NCBI RefSeq assembly: GCF_013386585.1
Contig: NZ_JACARO010000070.1
Location: 1 to 64,000, forward strand
Direction of reading: 5' to 3'
From: Pseudomonas sp. P7548
Lineage (GTDB): Bacteria > Pseudomonadota > Gammaproteobacteria > Pseudomonadales > Pseudomonadaceae
Length of the DNA: 64,000 bases
Shown: piece by piece, positions 1 through 10,846 of the stretch
Position numbering within the stretch: position 1 is the first letter of the stretch
Layout: each line of letters begins with the position of its first letter
The notes under the pieces: generated by a model
Databases searched by the model: none
What the model saw: the letters and a program-made list of their open reading frames with translations, nothing else
What the model was told of the DNA's origin: nothing
Made by a program: the position numbers and the translations under genes

Positions 1-46
1 AATTTGCTGAAGCGAGGCCAACCGGTCACGACTCAGTACCCGAATT
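1..46 (+). other. 3' end of 23S-5S rRNA spacer
   Basis: The first bases match the tail of the Pseudomonas spacer between 23S and 5S rRNA as I remember it, and run directly into the 5S gene. The window therefore opens inside an rRNA operon whose 16S and 23S genes lie upstream, outside the window. Confidence 0.7.
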
Positions 47-163
47 TCTTGACGACCATAGAGCATTGGAACCACCTGATCCCATCCCGAACTCAGTAGT
101 GAAACGATGCATCGCCGATGGTAGTGTGGGGTTTCCCCATGTGAGAGTAGGTCATCGTCAAGA
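47..163 (+). rRNA. rrf: 5S ribosomal RNA
   Basis: 5S rRNA of the large ribosomal subunit. The terminal stem is formed by TCTTGACGA at 47-55 and TCGTCAAGA at 155-163. The conserved core with CCACCTGATCCCATCCCGAA (80s-100s) is typical of gammaproteobacterial 5S. It is the last gene of an rRNA operon and is followed at once by a strong terminator. The ends are set by the helix and may differ by a base or two from a mapped molecule. Confidence 0.96.
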
Positions 164-173
164 TTAAATTCCG

Positions 174-209
174 AAACCCCATTTGCGAAAGCAGATGGGG
201 TTTTGTTTT
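174..209 (+). terminator. rRNA operon terminator
   Basis: Rho-independent terminator: perfect 9-bp stem AAACCCCAT (174-182) with ATGGGGTTT (195-203), a 12-base loop, and a T-rich tail TTTTGTTTT. It lies 10 nt after 5S rRNA and should end the rRNA transcript. About 120 bp without a recognisable feature separate it from birA. Confidence 0.9.
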
Positions 210-330
210 GGGCGGTCGAAACGTATTTGACGTTTTTGTTGCATAACCTTTTCGCGCTAAGCTCCCGCCTTTCTATGCAATGGCCTTACGCATGGCTATC
301 ATGCGTGCCTCATTGTGAGGCGATACTTGC

Positions 331-1290
331 ATGCTGACGTTGTTGAAACTCTTGAAAGACGGTCGATTCCACTCTGGAGAGGCATTGGGTGCCGCCTTGG
401 GCATCAGTCGCAGTGCTGTCTGGAAGCAACTGCAGCATCTGGAGACCGAATTGAGCCTGCCTATCCATAAAGTTCGAGGGCGGGGATATCAGCTGGCATC
501 GCCTTTGATCTTTTTGAGTGCCGAAGAGATCAACTCAAATGCGCCTGCCTTGGGCTGGCCCGTCCATATTTCAGACTCCATTGACTCCACCAATGCTGAA
601 GCGTTGCGCCTTGTCGAGACTGGCTGTGCCGCGCCGCTCCTGGTGCTCGCAGAGCAGCAGACGGCAGGGAGAGGACGGCGAGGTCGGACGTGGGCCAGCC
701 CATTCGCGCAAAATGTGTATTACAGCCTCGTACTGCGCATTGAGGGTGGGCTGAGGCAGCTGGAGGGATTGAGTCTCGTCGTCGGGTTGGCTGTCATGCA
801 GGCTCTGCGTGAGTCTGGGGTGCAAGGCGCAGCGCTGAAGTGGCCAAACGACGTTCTGGTCGGTCGGAAGAAAATTGCCGGAATCTTGCTGGAGTTAGTC
901 GGGGATCCCGCTGATATCTGTCACGTTGTCCTTGGGGTTGGAATTAACGTGAATATGCAGAGGACTGCAGACGTTGATCAGCAGTGGACCTCGGTGCAGT
1001 TGGAAGCGGGTTTACCCCTTGACCGCAACCTTCTTGTTGCAAGACTTGGCCTGCAACTGCAGCGCTACCTGGACCGGCATAAGGCCTCCGGGTTTGCGGC
1101 GCTCCAGGAAGAGTGGGAGCAGAATCATTTGTGGCAGGGTAAGGCTGTTTCCCTTATAGCGGGGGTTACTCACATTGACGGGGTGGTCTTGGGCGTCGAT
1201 CGTCAGGGGGCATTGCGGTTGAGTGTTGAGGGGGTCGAAAAGACGTACAGCGGTGGTGAATTAAGCCTGAGGTTGCGTGATGATTCTTGA
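331..1290 (+). CDS. birA: BirA, biotin-protein ligase / biotin operon repressor
   Basis: Bifunctional cytoplasmic enzyme. It makes biotinyl-5'-AMP and transfers biotin to the biotin carboxyl carrier protein of acetyl-CoA carboxylase. When unloaded acceptor is scarce, the adenylate-bound form represses biotin genes. The 319 residues match the family length. Residues about 14-37 form an N-terminal winged helix-turn-helix, so this is the regulatory class. The biotinyl-AMP loop GRGRRGRTW is at 113-121, KWPNDV at 170-175 and KKIAGILLE at 180-188. A C-terminal SH3-like domain follows. The gene overlaps coaX by 11 nt, so the two are probably translated from one message. The same pair follows an rRNA operon in other pseudomonads. 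Confidence 0.97.
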   Translation: MLTLLKLLKDGRFHSGEALGAALGISRSAVWKQLQHLETELSLPIHKVRGRGYQLASPLIFLSAEEINSNAPALGWPVHISDSIDSTNAEALRLVETGCAAPLLVLAEQQTAGRGRRGRTWASPFAQNVYYSLVLRIEGGLRQLEGLSLVVGLAVMQALRESGVQGAALKWPNDVLVGRKKIAGILLELVGDPADICHVVLGVGINVNMQRTADVDQQWTSVQLEAGLPLDRNLLVARLGLQLQRYLDRHKASGFAALQEEWEQNHLWQGKAVSLIAGVTHIDGVVLGVDRQGALRLSVEGVEKTYSGGELSLRLRDDS

Positions 1291-2029
1291 GCTCGACTGT
1301 GGGAACAGCTTCATCAAGTGGCGTGTGCTTGATTTGCCAGCGGTAGGTGCGTTTGCAGAAGGCGTTGTCGGTTCGGATGTCGCGTTGATAGATAGCTTGT
1401 CAGCGCTGCCAGGCCTCTTGCTGACACGCTGCCGTTTGGTGAGTGTTCGCGCGTTGGAGGAAACGAGCAAGTTGGTGGCGGCCTTGGAGGCCGCTTTTGG
1501 GGTTGTCGTGTCCTGTGCTGCGCCCGCGCGCGACATGGCGGGCGTTCGCAACGGGTATGAGGCGTTTGAGCGCCTCGGGCTTGATCGCTGGTTGGCAATG
1601 CTCGGTGCTTTCAAATTGGCCTCGGGTGCCTGCCTGGTACTTGATTTCGGTACTGCGGCAACGGCCGATTTTATTGCTGCAGATGGTGAGCACCTAGGAG
1701 GCTTCATTTGTCCTGGCATGCCGCTAATGCGTAACCAGTTGCGAACTCATACCCGCAAGATACGTTACGACGATGCTGCAGCCGAGCAGGCATTGGCGCG
1801 CTTGTCGCCAGGTCGTACCACCGTAGAGGCGGTCGAGCGCGGCTGTACGCTCATGCTGAGAGGGTTTGTGCTGACTCAGCTGGAGCTTGCTCGAAGTTAC
1901 TGGGGGGATGAGTTCACGGTGTTTCTCACCGGTGGGGATGCCGAGCTCGTTTCGGAGGCCGTGCCTCAAGCTCGGCTTGTTCCGGATCTGGTCTTCGTTG
2001 GCCTGGCGATGGCGTGCCCTTTGTCCTGA
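1280..2029 (+). CDS. coaX: CoaX, type III pantothenate kinase
   Basis: Catalyses the first step of coenzyme A synthesis, ATP-dependent phosphorylation of pantothenate. The type III class needs a monovalent cation and is not feedback-inhibited by CoA. The 249-residue protein opens with the ASKHA phosphate-binding motif (MILELDCGNS, DxGN at 6-9) and later has GTAATADFI and the conserved segment RTHTRKIRYDD. ATG at 1280 is preferred. An in-frame GTG at 1277 directly before it is also possible. Both lie inside the end of birA (overlap 11 nt), and the downstream membrane protein gene begins 7 nt after the stop, suggesting one operon. Confidence 0.97.
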   Translation: MILELDCGNSFIKWRVLDLPAVGAFAEGVVGSDVALIDSLSALPGLLLTRCRLVSVRALEETSKLVAALEAAFGVVVSCAAPARDMAGVRNGYEAFERLGLDRWLAMLGAFKLASGACLVLDFGTAATADFIAADGEHLGGFICPGMPLMRNQLRTHTRKIRYDDAAAEQALARLSPGRTTVEAVERGCTLMLRGFVLTQLELARSYWGDEFTVFLTGGDAELVSEAVPQARLVPDLVFVGLAMACPLS

Positions 2030-2036
2030 GGTGTTT

Positions 2037-2480
2037 ATGCGTTGGTTGTTTTTGCTTTTGCTGGTCCTCAATGCGTTCTACTACATTTGGCATCAGCAAG
2101 AGGCGCCGTTACGGGCAAAGGATGTCACTCCTCTGAGTCTCTACAGGGGCTCGCAGCAGGATATCCGCCTTCTGAGTGAATCCTCCGATGCGGTGCAAAA
2201 GCGCGACAGGGCCAAGGCCTCTGAGGTGAATGCCTGTTTGTACCTGGGTGGCTTTGCGGATCAGCGACAAGCATTAATGCTTGAGCAGCGCCTCATCAGT
2301 CTGGATATAAAGGTCAAGATGCAATTGCTCAATACGCAGGAGGCCTCTGGTTACTGGCTCCGTGTTGCCCCTGAAAGCAGGCGCCTCGCTGATGATCTGC
2401 CCTTTGAAAACCTTGCTAAGGAATTCAATGAGTTAAAACATAAAATAATGTTGTGCGAAGGCGTTGCAACTCTCGATTAG
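2037..2480 (+). CDS. Small membrane-anchored SPOR-like protein
   Basis: Protein of 147 residues. It starts with a hydrophobic anchor (about residues 3-17, WLFLLLLVLNAFYYIW), followed by a periplasmic part whose second half has the look of a SPOR domain (a YLGGF motif near 60 and YWLRVAP near 105). SPOR domains bind denuded peptidoglycan strands at division sites, but that function is not shown here. An upstream in-frame start inside coaX would lengthen it; ATG 2037 gives the clean membrane anchor and lies 7 nt after coaX. The gene is conserved at this place in PAO1 (hypothetical protein after coaX), from memory. Confidence 0.8.
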   Translation: MRWLFLLLLVLNAFYYIWHQQEAPLRAKDVTPLSLYRGSQQDIRLLSESSDAVQKRDRAKASEVNACLYLGGFADQRQALMLEQRLISLDIKVKMQLLNTQEASGYWLRVAPESRRLADDLPFENLAKEFNELKHKIMLCEGVATLD

Positions 2481-2492
2481 TTTGCATAGAAT
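2464..2492 (+). promoter_or_regulatory. Upstream promoter (P1) of tRNA operon
   Basis: Sigma70-like promoter: TTGCAA at 2464-2469, 17-bp spacer, TAGAAT at 2487-2492, then a GC-rich discriminator (GGCGCCCGC) typical of growth-rate and stringently controlled stable-RNA promoters. It overlaps the 3' end of the SPOR-like gene. Transcripts would begin near 2499 and start with the hairpin at 2499-2539. Confidence 0.55.
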
Positions 2493-2498
2493 GGCGCC

Positions 2499-2539
2499 CG
2501 CTTCGCAGTGAAGACCTTTACGGTCAACGGTGTGAAGCG
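2499..2539 (+). other. Hairpin in the tRNA operon leader
   Basis: Imperfect inverted repeat. CGCTTC (2499-2504) pairs with GAAGCG (2534-2539), and an inner GACC/GGTC pair flanks TTTAC. No T-run follows, so it is not a terminator. It may fold at the 5' end of transcripts from P1. Function unknown. Confidence 0.35.
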
Positions 2540-2582
2540 AAGGTCAATGCAGCTAACCTCATATTTTTAAATGAGAAAATGC

Positions 2583-2610
2583 TTGACAGAAGGTCGGCGT
2601 GATGTAAAAT
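2583..2610 (+). promoter_or_regulatory. Proximal promoter (P2) of tRNA operon
   Basis: Consensus -35 TTGACA at 2583-2588, 16-bp spacer and -10 TAAAAT at 2605-2610. The discriminator GCCGGCTCGC is GC-rich, as in stringently controlled tRNA promoters. The -10 ends 13 nt before the mature 5' end of tRNA-Tyr. Confidence 0.8.
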
Positions 2611-2623
2611 GCCGGCTCGCTTA

Positions 2624-2708
<85 letters not shown>

Positions 2709-2732
2709 TTTTTAGCGTGAGCTGCAAGCTCC

Positions 2733-2806
<74 letters not shown>

Positions 2807-2832
2807 AGTTTGCAGGTTGTGCAATGTGTTTC

Positions 2833-2908
2833 GCTCTTGTAGCTCAGTTGGTAGAGCACACCCTTGGTAAGGGTGAGGTCAGCGGTTCAAATCCGCTCAA
2901 GAGCTCCA
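2833..2908 (+). tRNA. tRNA-Thr(GGT)
   Basis: A 76-nt cloverleaf with encoded CCA. Acceptor GCTCTTG pairs with CAAGAGC. Anticodon GGT at 2866-2868. Last member of the Tyr-Gly-Thr cluster. In the arrangement I know from PAO1 a tuf gene would follow; here a terminator follows after 6 nt. Confidence 0.97.
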
Positions 2909-2914
2909 TATAAC

Positions 2915-2946
2915 AAGGCAGATATGAAAATATCTGCCTTTGTTTT
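2915..2946 (+). terminator. Terminator of the Tyr-Gly-Thr tRNA operon
   Basis: Perfect 10-bp stem AAGGCAGATA (2915-2924) with TATCTGCCTT (2931-2940), six-base loop TGAAAA, tail TGTTTT. The long adenine/thymine stretches make it a credible rho-independent terminator separating the three tRNAs from tRNA-Trp-secE. Confidence 0.85.
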
Positions 2947-3020
2947 AACAGCTGCCTCGGCTTGATGGTGTTCTGCTTGGCTTTGTTGCTGGGTGATTTC
3001 AAGTCTCTTGGGGTTGGTTG

Positions 3021-3049
3021 TTGTAAAGTCTTTTTCAGGCCTGCATAAT
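3021..3049 (+). promoter_or_regulatory. Promoter of tRNA-Trp-secE-nusG
   Basis: TTGTAA at 3021-3026, 17-bp spacer, CATAAT at 3044-3049, followed by a GC-rich stretch, 20 nt before mature tRNA-Trp. The -10 lies inside an inverted repeat (TCAGGCC 3035-3041 / GGCCTGA 3054-3060) that is followed by TTTTGTTTT, so a terminator reading of the same bases is possible. Confidence 0.5.
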
Positions 3050-3069
3050 GGTCGGCCTGATTTTGTTTT

Positions 3070-3145
3070 AGGTCAGTAGCTCAATTGGCAGAGCGACGGT
3101 CTCCAAAACCGTAGGTTGGGGGTTCGATTCCCTCCTGACCTGCCA
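3070..3145 (+). tRNA. tRNA-Trp(CCA)
   Basis: A 76-nt cloverleaf with encoded CCA end. Acceptor AGGTCAG pairs with CTGACCT. Anticodon CCA at 3103-3105 in loop CTCCAAA. It lies 45 nt before secE, so tRNA and secE-nusG are probably processed from one transcript. Confidence 0.97.
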
Positions 3146-3190
3146 GATTCACGTGGTGTGTCTGGCTTTCTTTTCACAGGATCTTCATAG

Positions 3191-3559
3191 ATGACTCCTA
3201 AGGCTGAAGCTCAAAGCTCTCGTTTCGATCTGGTCAAGTGGCTCGCCGTAGTCGCGTTGGTGGTCGTAGGCGTTGTCGGCAATCAGTACTATTCTGCTTC
3301 GCCGATCCTGTACCGTGTGCTCGCATTGCTTGCTCTTGCTGCTGTAGCTGCCTTTGTAGGCCTGCAGACCGCTAAAGGCAAGTCTTTCGCGGTCCTGGTA
3401 AAGGAAGCTCGCACCGAAATTCGTAAAGTCGTTTGGCCGACTCGCCAAGAAACCACGCAGACCACCCTGATTGTGGTGGCTGTTGTTCTGGTTATGGCGT
3501 TGCTGTTGTGGGGTCTTGATTCCCTGCTCGGTTGGCTTGTTTCCTTGATTGTTGGCTAA
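3191..3559 (+). CDS. secE: SecE, preprotein translocase subunit
   Basis: Inner-membrane subunit that clamps the SecY channel in the Sec translocase. The 122 residues give the three-helix form found in gammaproteobacteria: membrane segments about 14-30, 39-58 and 92-120. The conserved amphipathic element EARTEIRKVVWPTRQE is at 72-87, just before the essential last helix. nusG begins 9 nt downstream, the standard secE-nusG pairing. Confidence 0.98.
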   Translation: MTPKAEAQSSRFDLVKWLAVVALVVVGVVGNQYYSASPILYRVLALLALAAVAAFVGLQTAKGKSFAVLVKEARTEIRKVVWPTRQETTQTTLIVVAVVLVMALLLWGLDSLLGWLVSLIVG

Positions 3560-3568
3560 GGGTGTCCC

Positions 3569-4102
3569 GTGGCTAAGCGTTGGTACGTTGTGCATGCTTA
3601 CTCGGGTTACGAGAAGCATGTTATGCGCTCTTTGCTGGAGCGCGTAAAGCTGGCAGGCATGGAAGATGGCTTCGGCGAAATTCTGGTTCCCACTGAGGAA
3701 GTGGTCGAAATGCGGAATGGCCAGAAGCGCAAGAGCGAACGCAAGTTCTTTCCAGGCTACGTGCTGGTTCAAATGGATATGAACGAAGGTACTTGGCACT
3801 TAGTCAAAGATACCCCTCGTGTCATGGGTTTCATCGGCGGTACCGCTGATAAACCTGCTCCAATCACTGACAAAGAGGCGGAAGCAATTCTGCGTCGTGT
3901 TGCTGATGGCAGCGACAAGCCCAAGCCGAAGACGTTGTTCGAGCCGGGTGAGGTTGTTCGTGTTACAGATGGTCCGTTTGCTGATTTTAACGGCACTGTC
4001 GAGGAAGTTAACTACGAAAAGAGCCGGATCCAAGTGGCTGTGCTCATTTTCGGTCGCTCTACTCCGGTAGAGTTGGAGTTCAGTCAGGTCGAGAAGGTCT
4101 AG
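3569..4102 (+). CDS. nusG: NusG, transcription elongation and termination factor
   Basis: Binds RNA polymerase through its N-terminal NGN domain (KRWYVVHAYSGYE, residues 3-15). It suppresses pausing and links polymerase to Rho or ribosomal S10 through the C-terminal KOW domain (GEVVRVTDGPFADFNG, about 131-146). Full family length at 177 residues. It is the distal gene of secE-nusG and is followed by a terminator-like hairpin before rplK. Confidence 0.98.
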   Translation: MAKRWYVVHAYSGYEKHVMRSLLERVKLAGMEDGFGEILVPTEEVVEMRNGQKRKSERKFFPGYVLVQMDMNEGTWHLVKDTPRVMGFIGGTADKPAPITDKEAEAILRRVADGSDKPKPKTLFEPGEVVRVTDGPFADFNGTVEEVNYEKSRIQVAVLIFGRSTPVELEFSQVEKV

Positions 4103-4117
4103 CTGAGCAAGCATCCC

Positions 4118-4150
4118 AACCCCACAGTCCTAGGCTGTGGGGTTTTGTCG
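4118..4150 (+). terminator. Terminator after nusG
   Basis: Ten-bp perfect stem AACCCCACAG (4118-4127) with CTGTGGGGTT (4135-4144), loop TCCTAGG, then TTTTGTCGTC. It lies 16 nt after nusG. The short T-run suggests partial termination, allowing some readthrough into rplK. Confidence 0.7.
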
Positions 4151-4219
4151 TCACTGGGATAAACGCGCAAGTAACCGGGGAGCCTTTCGAGGCGTTTGAA
4201 CCCGTAATTGGAGTGCCTC

Positions 4220-4651
4220 ATGGCCAAGAAGATTACCGCTTACATCAAGCTGCAAGTGAAGGCCGCTCAGGCCAACCCAAGCCCACCCGTCGGTCCAGCT
4301 CTGGGTCAGCACGGCGTGAACATCATGGAATTCTGCAAGGCCTTCAACGCCCGTACTCAGGGTCTTGAGCCAGGTCTGCCGACTCCGGTGATCATCACTG
4401 TATACAGCGACCGTAGCTTCACTTTCGAAACCAAGTCGACCCCGGCTTCGGTTCTGCTGAAGAAAGCTGCTGGTCTGACTAGCGGTTCCGCTCGTCCTAA
4501 CACCGTTAAGGTTGGCACCGTAACTCGTGCTCAGCTGGAAGAAATCGCGAAAACCAAAAACGCGGATCTGACTGCAGCTGATATGGATGCAGCCGTGCGT
4601 ACCATCGCCGGTTCTGCTCGTAGCATGGGCCTTAACGTGGAGGGTGTGTAA
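4220..4651 (+). CDS. rplK: 50S ribosomal protein L11
   Basis: 143 residues. L11 binds the GTPase-associated centre of 23S rRNA and is needed for RelA activation by uncharged tRNA. The proline-rich switch NPSPPVGPALGQHGVNIMEF is at the N-terminus, where thiopeptide drugs bind with rRNA. ATG 4220 starts the canonical MAKKITAYI; a TTG four codons upstream is less likely. The stop overlaps the rplA start by one base (TAATG), indicating translational coupling. In E. coli L1 represses this message at its leader; the 117-bp leader here may serve the same role. Confidence 0.98.
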   Translation: MAKKITAYIKLQVKAAQANPSPPVGPALGQHGVNIMEFCKAFNARTQGLEPGLPTPVIITVYSDRSFTFETKSTPASVLLKKAAGLTSGSARPNTVKVGTVTRAQLEEIAKTKNADLTAADMDAAVRTIAGSARSMGLNVEGV

Positions 4652-5346
4652 TGGCTAAGCTGACCAAGCGCCAAAAGGCTATCGCCGGCAAAATCGAAGC
4701 GGGCAAGTCCTACAACTTTGTAGACGCTGCCGCCCTGCTGACCGAGCTGTCGACTGTCAAGTTCAGCGAGTCCGTTGACGTTGCTGTAAACCTGGGTGTT
4801 GACCCACGTAAATCCGACCAGGTCGTTCGTAGCGCAACTGTGCTGCCACACGGTACTGGCAAGACTGTACGTGTAGCTGTCTTCACCCAAGGCCCGGCAG
4901 CTGAAGCTGCTCTGGCCGCCGGCGCTGACCGCGTTGGCATGGATGACCTGGCTGCCGAAATGAAAGGCGGCGACCTGAACTACGACGTAGTTATTGCCTC
5001 CCCGGATGCAATGCGCGTTGTAGGTCAGTTGGGTCAGATCCTCGGTCCACGTGGTCTGATGCCTAACCCTAAAGTCGGCACCGTAACCCCAGACGTAGCT
5101 ACCGCCGTTAAAAACGCCAAAGCTGGTCAGGTTCGTTATCGCACCGACAAAAACGGCATTATCCACACCTCCGTTGGCAAGGTCGGTTTCGACGCCGTCA
5201 AGCTGAAGGAAAACGTTGAAGCCCTGATCGCTGATCTGAAGCGTATCAAGCCAGCTTCCTCGAAAGGTATCTACGTCAAGCGCGTTACCCTGAGCACCAC
5301 TATGGGCCCAGGTCTGGTCATCGACCAAGGCTCGCTGGACGTATAA
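4651..5346 (+). CDS. rplA: 50S ribosomal protein L1
   Basis: 231 residues, full length. L1 forms the mobile L1 stalk beside the E site. In E. coli it is the autogenous repressor of rplKA. The signature GPRGLMPNPKVGTVTPDV lies near 130-147. Translation starts at ATG sharing an A with the rplK stop. A 198-bp leader follows before rplJ, so rplKA and rplJL may be separately controlled. Confidence 0.98.
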   Translation: MAKLTKRQKAIAGKIEAGKSYNFVDAAALLTELSTVKFSESVDVAVNLGVDPRKSDQVVRSATVLPHGTGKTVRVAVFTQGPAAEAALAAGADRVGMDDLAAEMKGGDLNYDVVIASPDAMRVVGQLGQILGPRGLMPNPKVGTVTPDVATAVKNAKAGQVRYRTDKNGIIHTSVGKVGFDAVKLKENVEALIADLKRIKPASSKGIYVKRVTLSTTMGPGLVIDQGSLDV

Positions 5347-5544
5347 GACACAGATTGGCGCGAGAGATTGCGCCAATTGAAAAATTGGGGTCCCTGCCTG
5401 GCGGGGGCTATCCAAGACCGTAGGCGACGCAAGTCTTAAACCACAAGCCTACGCAGATGGTGCTCCCGGTTCCTTACCGAATCAGACACCAAAACGACAT
5501 CCGGCTCCGGCCAGATGAAACGGTAACAAGCAGGAGTTAAACCC
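5347..5544 (+). promoter_or_regulatory. rplJ leader, probable L10 autoregulatory region
   Basis: 198-bp gap without a gene. It contains a perfect 8-bp hairpin ATTGGCGC/GCGCCAAT (5354-5377) and further GC-rich segments up to the rplJ ribosome site. In enterobacteria the equivalent leader binds the L10-L12 complex and represses translation of rplJL. That role is inferred from position; I did not fold the RNA. Confidence 0.5.
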
Positions 5545-6045
5545 GTGGCAATTAATCTCGAAGACAAGAAGGCCATCGTCGCTGAAGTCAACGAGGCTGC
5601 CAAAGCTGCTCTGTCCGCTGTCGTGGCTGATGCCCGTGGTGTGACAGTAGGCGCTATGACCGGACTCCGTAAAGAGGCTCGTGAAGCTGGCGTATACGTA
5701 CGTGTTGTACGTAACACCCTGCTCAAGCGCGCTGTTGCTGACACTGAATACAGTGTTCTCAACGACGTGTTCACTGGCCCGACTCTGATCGCGTTCTCCA
5801 AAGAACATCCAGGCGCTGCTGCCCGTTTGTTCAAAGAGTTTGCCAAGAGTCAGGATAAGTTCGAGATCAAGGCAGCTGCGTTCGAGGGCAAGTTCCTCGC
5901 AGCTAACCAAATCGACGTACTGGCAACACTGCCGACCCGTGACGAAGCCATTTCGCAGCTGATGAGCGTGATTCAAGGCGCTACCAGCAAGCTGGCTCGT
6001 ACTCTGGCCGCAGTTCGCGAGCAAAAAGAAGCTGCCGCAGCCTAA
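5545..6045 (+). CDS. rplJ: 50S ribosomal protein L10
   Basis: 166 residues. L10 anchors the L7/L12 dimers to the ribosome stalk base and, with them, represses its own message in E. coli. The start is GTG at 5545, preceded by CAGGAG at 5530-5535. The N-terminus MAINLEDKKAIVAEV and the rRNA-binding segment VRNTLLKRA (about 53-61) are characteristic. The C-terminal helix that carries L7/L12 dimers is present. rplL follows after 78 nt. Confidence 0.98.
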   Translation: MAINLEDKKAIVAEVNEAAKAALSAVVADARGVTVGAMTGLRKEAREAGVYVRVVRNTLLKRAVADTEYSVLNDVFTGPTLIAFSKEHPGAAARLFKEFAKSQDKFEIKAAAFEGKFLAANQIDVLATLPTRDEAISQLMSVIQGATSKLARTLAAVREQKEAAAA

Positions 6046-6123
6046 GGCTGAGCGACTTCTCTCGCGTATTTTTGTTTATTTCGATGGCCGAGTAGGCCGT
6101 CCCCCAATTCAGGAAATACAGCA

Positions 6124-6489
6124 ATGTCTATCTCCCAAGACGATATCCTCAACGCCGTAGCTGAAATGTCGGTTCTGCAGGTTGTTGAGCTGATCAAAGC
6201 TTTCGAAGAAAAATTCGGCGTTTCCGCTGCCGCTGCTTCCGCTGGCCCAGCTGCTGCTGCTGCCGTTGTTGAAGAGCAAACCGAATTCAACGTCATGCTG
6301 ACCGAAGCTGGCGAGAAGAAAGTAAACGTGATCAAGGCAGTACGTGAACTGACCGGTCTGGGCCTGAAAGAAGCCAAGGCTGTAGTTGACGGCGCTCCTG
6401 CCATGGTTCTGGAAGCTGTTGCCAAAGACGCAGCTGACAAAGCCAAAGCAGTACTGGAAGAAGCAGGCGCTAAAGTCGAGCTGAAGTAA
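6124..6489 (+). CDS. rplL: 50S ribosomal protein L7/L12
   Basis: 121-residue stalk protein that recruits and stimulates translational GTPases. It shows the N-terminal dimerisation domain (SISQDDILNAVAEMSV), an alanine-rich flexible hinge near 37-52, and the C-terminal factor-binding domain with KKVNVIKAVRELTGLGLKEA. Normally present in several copies per ribosome, so expression must exceed that of rpoB, which fits the attenuator-like hairpin just downstream. Confidence 0.98.
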   Translation: MSISQDDILNAVAEMSVLQVVELIKAFEEKFGVSAAAASAGPAAAAAVVEEQTEFNVMLTEAGEKKVNVIKAVRELTGLGLKEAKAVVDGAPAMVLEAVAKDAADKAKAVLEEAGAKVELK

Positions 6490-6535
6490 GCATCGACCTT
6501 GCGTCTCCAGCCCAAGCGTTAAGCTGAAGGCTGAT

Positions 6536-6564
6536 GGCTGGTGGCTCTTGCCACCGGCCTTTTT
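6536..6564 (+). terminator. rplL-rpoB attenuator
   Basis: Ten-bp stem GGCTGGTGGC (6536-6545) with GCCACCGGCC (6550-6559), one G-T pair, four-base loop TCTT and five T residues. Located in the 219-bp rplL-rpoB gap, where E. coli has a partial terminator that lowers rpoBC relative to rplJL. The remaining 140 bp before rpoB show no other clear element. Confidence 0.75.
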
Positions 6565-6708
6565 CCGTTCTTGGCTGTCGACTCGGTCGCCGCCATTAAC
6601 GCGCTGTAGCCACCCGATGCGGTGGTGCAAACCATGGGGTTTGCGAGATTTTCTGGCTGCTCCCGTCGGAGGGGCCAAACAAGCAGGTGACCAAGCTGGG
6701 GAACGCTG

Positions 6709-10782
<4,074 letters not shown>

Positions 10783-10846
10783 CACGTGACGCGAATCGAG
10801 AGCGGGGCTGTTTGGCCCGCTCTCTGCTCCGCCAGGAGGAAAGGCC

